From the NCBI GenBank assembly GCA_028456385.1, contig JALNQF010000014.1, forward strand, positions 1 to 64,000: 64,000 nt of DNA. Direction: 5' to 3'. Shown one piece after another: positions 57,754 through 64,000 of this stretch. The translations under genes and the position numbers were made by a program. Origin of the DNA: Ophiosphaerella korrae. Its lineage: Eukaryota > Ascomycota > Dothideomycetes > Pleosporales > Phaeosphaeriaceae. Within the stretch, counting starts at the first letter, position 1; each line of letters begins with the position of its first letter. The notes under the pieces were generated by a model, which saw nothing but the letters and a program-made list of their open reading frames with translations, ran no database searches and was not told where the DNA came from.

Positions 57754-58347
57754 TGCAGGTTCGCCACCCCTGGTTGGCACCTCTAACCGGAACGATTACT
57801 AGTCCTGGCTAGTGCGAAACAACCACACAATCATCACAGTGTAAGTTAGTTTACGTACAGTGGCTGCATGCCTGTGGCTGTGTAAAGTCTTGGCAAGCGG
57901 GCCGACCTTAGTCCCGCAGCCTTGTGATCCAACTCAACCCCGGCCACGCCTCCAGTCAACCAACTCACCTCTTATAGAATTCGCCGTCTCACAAAGGTCA
58001 GGACGGGTGCGGGTCGGCCACCTTCCTCGCCAACGGTGGCAAGTTATTGCCACAGCTTGGTACTTTACATTGATCAGCAGGTGTGACTCGCGGGCCCTAT
58101 GAGCTAATCGAAAGTTTCGAGATTAAGAACTGGGTAACGAGTTACTGGTTTGGCATAGCTGCTAGCTGGAGTCGTCGTGCAAAGTCCAATGGCTCAGCCT
58201 TGCACTGCCACACTTAGTTATTCGCATCTTCAGCTCTGCTACCCCGCCATCTTTCTACCTCACTCTCTTCAGCTCTTCCACCCCCTCCACATCGTCACAA
58301 GCCATATAGTTCCATCGCTCCGCACAAGGTTCTAGTGATGCGTTGTA
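57754..58347. other. upstream region of the NLR gene inside the element
   Basis: About 590 bp with no gene. The last 120 bp are CT-rich (CTCTCTTCAGCTCTTCC), a usual pattern before fungal start codons. Confidence 0.5.
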
Positions 58348-61300
58348 ATGGCCGAAGTTTTGGCCGTTGTCGGCGTTGTCGCCAGCATTGTCCAACTGGT
58401 TGATTTCAGCACCAGAGTCGTATCCCGTTTGGACGAGTTCTACTCTGTCGCGAAAGAGGTTCCTAAGTCATTTCGTCATATCAAGACTGAGCTGCCATTA
58501 TTAACAACCACGCTTGAACAACTGAAAGCTGCAATCGATACCACTCCAGTAGCCGATGACTCTAAGAAGGCCCTCCTGCCTGTCATAGCAGGGTGCACTG
58601 AACAAGTCGAGCAGCTAGATATCATCCTCAAGAAGACGTTACCAGAAAACAATGACAGCTGGGGAAGAAAAGGCAAGAAAGCAGTAGTAAGCCTGCACAA
58701 CGATGCTAAGGTGGAGAGCATCACGAAGGCTCTGCGAAACTATGTTGGGATCCTAACGTTCTACTACGCTGCGGCCTCATCTACTTTACAGCCACTCACA
58801 GGTAGATTTTTCTTCAATAATCTTTACCCGTTCCATCCTGATTGTTTCATAGACGCGAAACTCTGCAAGATCCGTCAGTGGCTATCTGCGCCAGACCCTT
58901 CTACAAACTACCAGAAAGCACTTAAATTACGGCAGGCCGACACCGGAATCTGGTTTCTCGAGAGCGACACCTACACTAGATGGAAGACGGCCGCTGCCTC
59001 ACCTCTTTGGCTATATGGAATTCCCGGATGCGGCAAAACCATCTTGAGCTCTACTGTTCTGGAAAACATATTTCAAACTTGTCAAGATGATCCCAGGAAG
59101 GCGATCGCATATTTCTTCTTTGACTTCAATGATGTACGGAAGCAGGATCCAGAGATGATGATACGTTCATTGGTGTGCCAACTCTCACAGCAGTGCATCA
59201 AGATTCCTGCAAGCCTCGATGCCCTATTCTCCTCTAGTGAGAGCGGGCAGCGGCAGCCACCAGCGCATGCACTCATGGAGGTATTGCGATCAATGATGCA
59301 AGGGCTCCCGACAGTATATGTTGTGCTCGATGCTTTAGATGAATGCACTAAGCGCGAAGAGTTGATGGAGATGCTCGAAGCGATAACGGGATGGCAACTC
59401 CCGAATCTGCATTTCATGGTAACAAGCCGAAGAGAGCGGGACATTGAGATGTCTCTCGAAAGTTTGGTAGATGAAAGGTGCAGAATCTGTCTCCAAAGCA
59501 CGCTAGTGGACAAAGACATACAACGATATGTCCGACAAAGACTATCTAACGACAAGCGCTTGCGGAAATGGGAGAAGGATGCTTCTATGATGGGACAGAT
59601 TGAGGCTGCCCTGATGAGTAGAGCAAAGGGAATGTGTGTCTGCTTGGTGATGAGCCAGTATCTTTATATGCTGACCATGATTCTAGGTTTCGATGGGCGG
59701 TCTGCCAACTGGATGCACTAGGGAAGTGTGTCAATAGAAAAATGCTACAGCATGCTCTCGCTACACTACCACCGACTCTAGACCAAACATACGACCGAAT
59801 TCTAACTTCTATCGACAATGACTACTCTCAATACGCTCTCCGAATCTTACAATGGCTGACCTTCTCTGCGAAGCCCCTCTCCGTAGACGAGGTTGCAGAA
59901 GTCATCGCCATAGACGTTAAGCGTGAACCTGTATTTGACTGTGATGAAGTCTTAGAAGATTCACTAGAAATTTTGAACATTTGCTCTAGCCTTGTCACTA
60001 TAGTGACCGAAAAGGACGACGGATGGACAAAACCAAGAGAAGTGGTCGTGTTGGCTCATTACTCGGTCAAAGAGTACCTCGTCTCAGAAAGAATCTGGAA
60101 GGGAAAGGCGGCAGTGTATGGCATGCGAGATAATATCTGCCATAACGCTATAGCAACTGGCTGCCTTGGCTACCTCCTTCAGTTCCAGCAATCAAAGCTG
60201 GAGCCGGACTTCCTAAAGTCATTCAAGCTGGCACGTTACTCAGCGGAGTTCTGGACCGGCCATGTTCAGAAGGGAGGAGATGCAATGAAGGAGACAAGCC
60301 AAAAGGCAATGCAGCTATGCTCTAGGGAGAACTATGCATATGCCAACTGGATTCGGCTTTGGGATCCTGATAGCCCATGGCAGGAGCCAAAATTGGAAAA
60401 GACCTCCGATAAGATACCGAACCCGCTCTACTATGCAGCGCTCCTGGATCTAAGAAATGCGCTGAAAATGTTACTCGAGAAGGGCGCCGACGTCAACGCG
60501 CAGGGTGGACTCCACGGCAACGCACTCCAGGCGGCTTCATCGAGAGGCCACAAGGCAGTGGTGAAGCTGCTGCTTGACAAGGACGCCGACGTCAACGCGC
60601 AGGGTGGACACCACGGCAACGCACTCCAGGCGGCTTCATCTGAAGGCCACGAGGCGGTGGTGAAGCTGCTGCTCGACAAGGACGCCGACGTCAACGCGCA
60701 GAGTGGAGCGTACGGCAACGCACTCTACGAGGCTTCATTTGGAGGCCACGAGGCGGTAGTGAAGCTGCTGCTCGATAAGGGCGCCGACGTCAACGCGCAG
60801 GGTGGACACCACGGCAACGCACTCCAGGCGGCTTCATTGAGAGGCCACGAGGCAGTAGTGAAGCTGCTGCTCGACAAGGACGCCGACGTCAACGCGCAAG
60901 GTGGAGCGTACGGCAACGCACTCCAGGCGGCTTCATTTGGAGGCCACGAGGCGGTAGTGAAGCTGCTGCTCGACAAGGACGCCGATGTCAACGCGCAAGG
61001 TGGAGCGTACGGCAACGCACTCCAGGCGGCTTCATACAGTGGCGACGAGGCGGTAGTAAAGCTGCTGCTCGACAAGGACGCCAACGTCAACGCGCAAGGT
61101 AGAGTGTACAGCAACGCACTCCAGGCGGCTTCATTTAGAGGCCACGAGGCGGTAGTGAAGCTGCTGCTCGATAAGGACACCAACGTCAACGCGCAGGGTA
61201 GACACCACGGCAACGCACTCCAGGCGGCTTCATCTAAAGGCCACGAGGCAGTAGTGAAGCTGCTACTCGACAAGGACGCCGACGTCAACGCGCAGAGTGG

Positions 61301-62474
61301 AGCGTACGGCAACGCACTCTACGCAGCTTCATTTAGAGGCCACGAGGCGGTAGTGAAGCTACTGCTCAATAAGGGCGCCGACGTCAACGCGCAGGGTGGA
61401 CACCACGGCAACGCACTCCAGGCAGCTTCATCGAGAGGCCACAAGGCAGTAGTAAAGCTGCTACTCGACAAGGACGCCGACGTCGACGCGCAAGGTAGAG
61501 CGTACCGCAACGCACTCCAGGCGGCTTCATCTAAAGGCCACGAGGCGGTAGTAAAGCTACTACTCGACAAAGACGCCGACGTCAACGCGCAGAGTAGAGC
61601 GTACAGCAACGCACTCTACGAGGCTTCATTTAGAGGCCACGAGGCAGTAGTAAAGCTGCTACTCGATAAGGGCGCCGACGTCAACGCACAGGGTAGACAC
61701 CACGGCAACGCACTCTAGGCGGCTTCATTTAGAGGCCACAAGGCGGTAGTAAAGCTGCTACTTAACAAGGACGCCAATATTAACGCGCAAGGTAGAGCGT
61801 ACAGCAACGCACTCTAGGCGGCTTTATACAGTAGCGACGAGGTAGTAGTAAAGCTACTACTCAACAAGGACGCCGACGTCAACGCGCAAGGTAGAGTGTA
61901 CGGCAACGTACTCTAGGCGGCTTTATTTAGAGGCTACGAGGTAGTAGTAAAGCTACTGCTTAATAAGGACGCTAACGTTAACGCGCAAGGTAAATACTAC
62001 AGCAACGCACTCCAGGCGGCTTTATCTAAAGGCTACGAGGCGGTGGTGAAGCTGCTACTCAACAAGGACGCCGACGTTAACGCGCAGAGTAGAGCGTACA
62101 GCAACGCACTCTAGGCGGCTTTATCTAAAGGCCACGAGGCGGTAGTAAAGCTGCTGCTCGACAAGGACGCCGACGTCAATGCGCAGAGTAGAGCGTACAG
62201 CAACGCACTCTACGAGGCTTTATTTAGAGGCTATGAGGCGGTAGTGAAGCTGCTGCTCAATAAGGGCGCCGACGTTAACGCGCAGGGTAGACACCACGGC
62301 AACGCACTCCAGGCGGCTTTATTTAGAGGCTACGAGGCGGTAGTAAAGCTGCTGCTCAATAAGGACGCCGACATCAACGCGCAAGGTGGAGCGTACGGCA
62401 ACGCACTCTACGCGGCTTTATACAGAGGCTACAGGGCGGTAGCGAAGATGCTAAAAGCAAGGGGTGCGAAGTAA
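58348..62474 (+). CDS. STAND/NLR protein: HeLo-like N-terminus, NACHT, ankyrin repeats (cut by stops)
   Basis: Three exons: 58348-58801, 58853-59633 and 59687 onward. The first intron (51 bp, 58802-58852) is stop-free and so hidden; removing it gives QPLT-DAKLCKIRQWL. The second (53 bp) joins AKGM to FRWAVCQLDALG. The N-terminus (MAEVLAVVGVVASIVQLVDF) matches the fungal STAND N-terminal HeLo-like type, linked to cell death in relatives. NACHT has the P-loop GIPGCGKT (207-214) and Walker B VYVVLDALDE. Twenty 33-aa ankyrin units follow. The frame stops at TAG 61716-61718 in unit 13 (1088 aa); the original end is MLKARGAK at 62474. Units 14, 15 and 17 hold more TAG codons. A protein of 12.4 units may still be made; calling it a pseudogene is equally possible. 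Such NLRs act in non-self recognition. Confidence 0.85.
60486..62465 (+). repeat. 20 tandem 99-bp ankyrin-coding units
   Basis: Units start every 99 bp from 60486 (GCCGACGTC) to 62367. The consensus protein unit is ADVNAQGG.YGNALQAASF, then GHEAVVKLLLDKD. Units 1-12 are close to identical at DNA level, with differences clustered at a few codons, as seen in fungal NLR repeats under diversifying change. Units 14-20 carry TTCAT to TTTAT throughout, and most also GGCCAC to GGCTAC; four units (13, 14, 15, 17) have CAG or TAC to TAG. Confidence 0.92.
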
Positions 62475-62863
62475 TCTTGATAGAGACAGGTTCATGGTTG
62501 GCTGGATAGTTCTTCTAAACTAGGTGGCTGCATTTCAAAACATACTGCCCGGTAGTAACGATGGAGTAATATACGCAGCATGCTGACAGCTATGCTTATG
62601 TGACTGTAAAGAAAGAAAGGCGTGGCAAATTTACCACTACGAGCTAATGCATGGGGACGCTAGCTAGACAATTGCTATGTCAGCGCACGTGATTCCAGGC
62701 TGGAGAATGTGGCGAAGGAAGCGTGGCTGGAAATTTAGGTAGGTTAAGTTGCCCCACCTTATGAACGAGCTTTGTAAGATACTATACTTACATAATGTAT
62801 AGAAAGCTTCTGGCACTAACTAGAAATATAATAGCGCCGACCTAGAAAGCACCCATCGGCTAG
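62475..62863. other. 3' region of the NLR gene inside the element
   Basis: About 390 bp with no gene or repeat recognised. Confidence 0.5.
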
Positions 62864-63226
62864 ATAAATTTGCTTGCGATAGCACGCACAAGGCTAATGA
62901 TGACTTCCGAGCCTCAGAAGGAGGTTTTGAGGCTAAGATACTGCTATTCTACGAGAATTTGGAGCGACAGAGGTGTGATGTTGGCGTTGTAGGAAGCGAA
63001 GTCCGTTACGTTACGAAGGCGCTGTGCAAATCAGGCTCGGAGGCGACCATGCGAATGTAAATTTTAGGGGAGGGTAGACCATAGAGATCCGGCATTAACT
63101 ATAACAGACTAATTTATAGAATTATAGCAATATTCGTTGCGCGCATAAGCTTTCCAATTACTAAAAGTCAAAGTACCAATGATTTGTCCGGTCACAGGGG
63201 GTGTCCGGTAACCCAGGGAGGGATAT
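62864..63226 (-). repeat. right long terminal inverted repeat
   Basis: It is the reverse-complement partner of 57389-57753, with the same outer terminus (GGGTGTCCGGTAACCCAGGG in plus orientation) and TA outside. Matching is densest at the outer 60 bp and around 62905-62940 and 63015-63050. Confidence 0.85.
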
Positions 63227-63559
63227 TATCTATCTAAATACCTACGTCGTGTACCAACGCAGTTCTACACCGCTACGCTAGACAAACCCAAAAAAGTAGC
63301 AATACTCAGCCAATACTGATTATGGAGTGCAGAACAATATATATATATATACGCTGCGGCAAGATCTGCAGTGTTACAAGTGGCCATTAGCTTAACCAGT
63401 AACGTCCTCCTTGCGACACGAAATCCCTTCGTGAAGAAAACAAACAGGAGTACTAACCCCCACTACGTAGCGAGAACCACTGCATAACGAGAAATTTACA
63501 GCTACTTAGGCTTCAAAGCAAAATAAATTCTTCTCAGGTCTAGATTTTAGTCTTATCAC
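63227..63559. other. spacer between border-repeat copies, no gene seen
   Basis: About 330 bp with a TATATATATATA run near 63343. No gene recognised. Confidence 0.5.
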
Positions 63560-63850
63560 TCTGGTTGCGTGCGTAGGGTCCCTCTCGGCCTCCTAACAGC
63601 CGCTCCCAAGAAAATTACCGATGCTATTGTTGCCCTCGTACCCGATTTGCAAAGGGCTTCACTTTATGACGTAACAGGCACTCCTTCACGATAAGCCTAA
63701 CGCTATGTACATGCGACTTCTAACAGTCATGGTATAGTAGTATCCAGCCCACTCGCCTTACCAACACGCTTCTAAGTCATCCTCAGCCCTATAGTGGCAA
63801 CGCGAGGATATTTCATGCAATGGCGCCACCCCGGCTGGTACCTTCCAATC
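63560..63850 (+). repeat. diverged third copy of the border repeat (inner part)
   Basis: In the same orientation as the left arm it retains CTTCACTTTATGACGTAACAGGC (left arm CTTCTTTTATGACTTAACAGGC), then AAGTCATCCTCAGCC, GCAACGCGAGGATATTTCATGC and GCCACCCCGGCTGGTACC. Divergence is clearly greater than between the two arms of the NLR element. Confidence 0.6.
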
Positions 63851-63896
63851 AAGCGATACGGCGGCAGCACGTCGCACGCAGTAATTACTTGTATTG

Positions 63897-64000
63897 TAAT
63901 ATCCGTCCCTAGAACACGGAAAACCCACTGTGCCGGAAACTATGAGGGTTACTTTGACTTCGAGGTGATGCAAACTCCTACAGATATCTGGTATCTGAAA
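63897..64000 (+). repeat. start of a fourth, diverged border-repeat copy, running off the window
   Basis: From about 63897, ATATCCGTCCCTAGAACACGG, later CACTGTGCCGG and GGTTACTTTGACTTCGAGG, parallel the outer end of the left arm (ACATCCCTCCCTGGGTTACCGG, then TTGTAACCGG and GTACTTTGACTTTC). The window ends before the rest. Confidence 0.5.

Larger units (their letters stand above)
57389..63226. mobile_element. 5.8-kb segment bounded by long inverted repeats, carrying an NLR gene
   Basis: Both ends start AYATCCCTCCCTGGGTTACC (left read forward, right as reverse complement), and both are flanked outside by TA (57387-57388 and 63227-63228). A TA target duplication is the mark of Tc1/mariner/pogo-type insertion. 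The arms are about 365 and 363 bp. Between them is only the NACHT-ankyrin gene; I find no transposase. It may be a non-autonomous element that captured a host gene, or a gene trapped between two inverted solo copies of a shorter element. Confidence 0.6.

Noticed and set aside
60431..61609. long minus-strand open frames opposite the ankyrin repeats
   Set aside because: They are the antisense of a 99-bp repeated coding unit and consist of low-complexity Ser/Ala/Leu repeats.

Overview
The window is nuclear DNA of a filamentous ascomycete. The signs are 45-60 bp GT-AG introns, HET genes, a Zn2Cys6 regulator, a highly reducing polyketide synthase (HR-PKS), a STAND/NLR gene with near-identical ankyrin repeats, and AT-rich blocks full of CpA-to-TpA changes typical of repeat-induced point mutation (RIP). 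The combination fits a dothideomycete such as a member of the Pleosporales, but that placement is inference. All exon boundaries were read by eye from splice signals and protein continuity.

Layout. 1-2440 is a RIP-like AT-rich block with a dead Ty3/gypsy pol fragment. 3.0-17.5 kb is a compact secondary-metabolite cluster: a secreted berberine-bridge-type FAD oxidase, a SnoaL-like protein in four small exons (minus strand), a Ure2-like GST, a family-2 O-methyltransferase (minus) and a 2591-aa HR-PKS (KS-AT-DH-MT-ER-KR-ACP). Each of the three promoter regions serving these five genes holds the palindrome TCGGCCGA plus a second copy or near copy. 18-19.4 kb holds a broken pogo transposase and an inverted repeat. 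19.4-32.4 kb carries a multicopper oxidase, a dead HET gene, a P450, a secreted alpha/beta hydrolase and a Zn2Cys6 factor. These may be extra cluster members or a second set; they lack the octamer.

32.8-45.4 kb is a decayed zone: P450, proline-racemase-like, HET, small-secreted-protein and pogo-transposase remnants, with one intact GPI-type cysteine-rich protein. 45.4-56.6 kb is dense, GC-richer housekeeping DNA: a membrane protein, an Msn5/exportin-5-like karyopherin, a GH5 subfamily-12-like glycosidase and a P58IPK/DNAJC3-like ER co-chaperone. 57.4-63.2 kb is an NLR gene with 20 ankyrin units enclosed by about 360-bp inverted repeats with TA at both outer borders. The last seven or eight units carry CpA-to-TpA changes and four TAG stops. 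Further diverged copies of the border repeat follow to the window end.

How the genes may work together (inference): the HR-PKS makes a reduced, C-methylated chain; the FAD oxidase, SnoaL-like protein, GST and methyltransferase tailor it; the P450, multicopper oxidase and hydrolase could act later. The PKS has no release domain, so a partner enzyme or spontaneous cyclisation must free the product.
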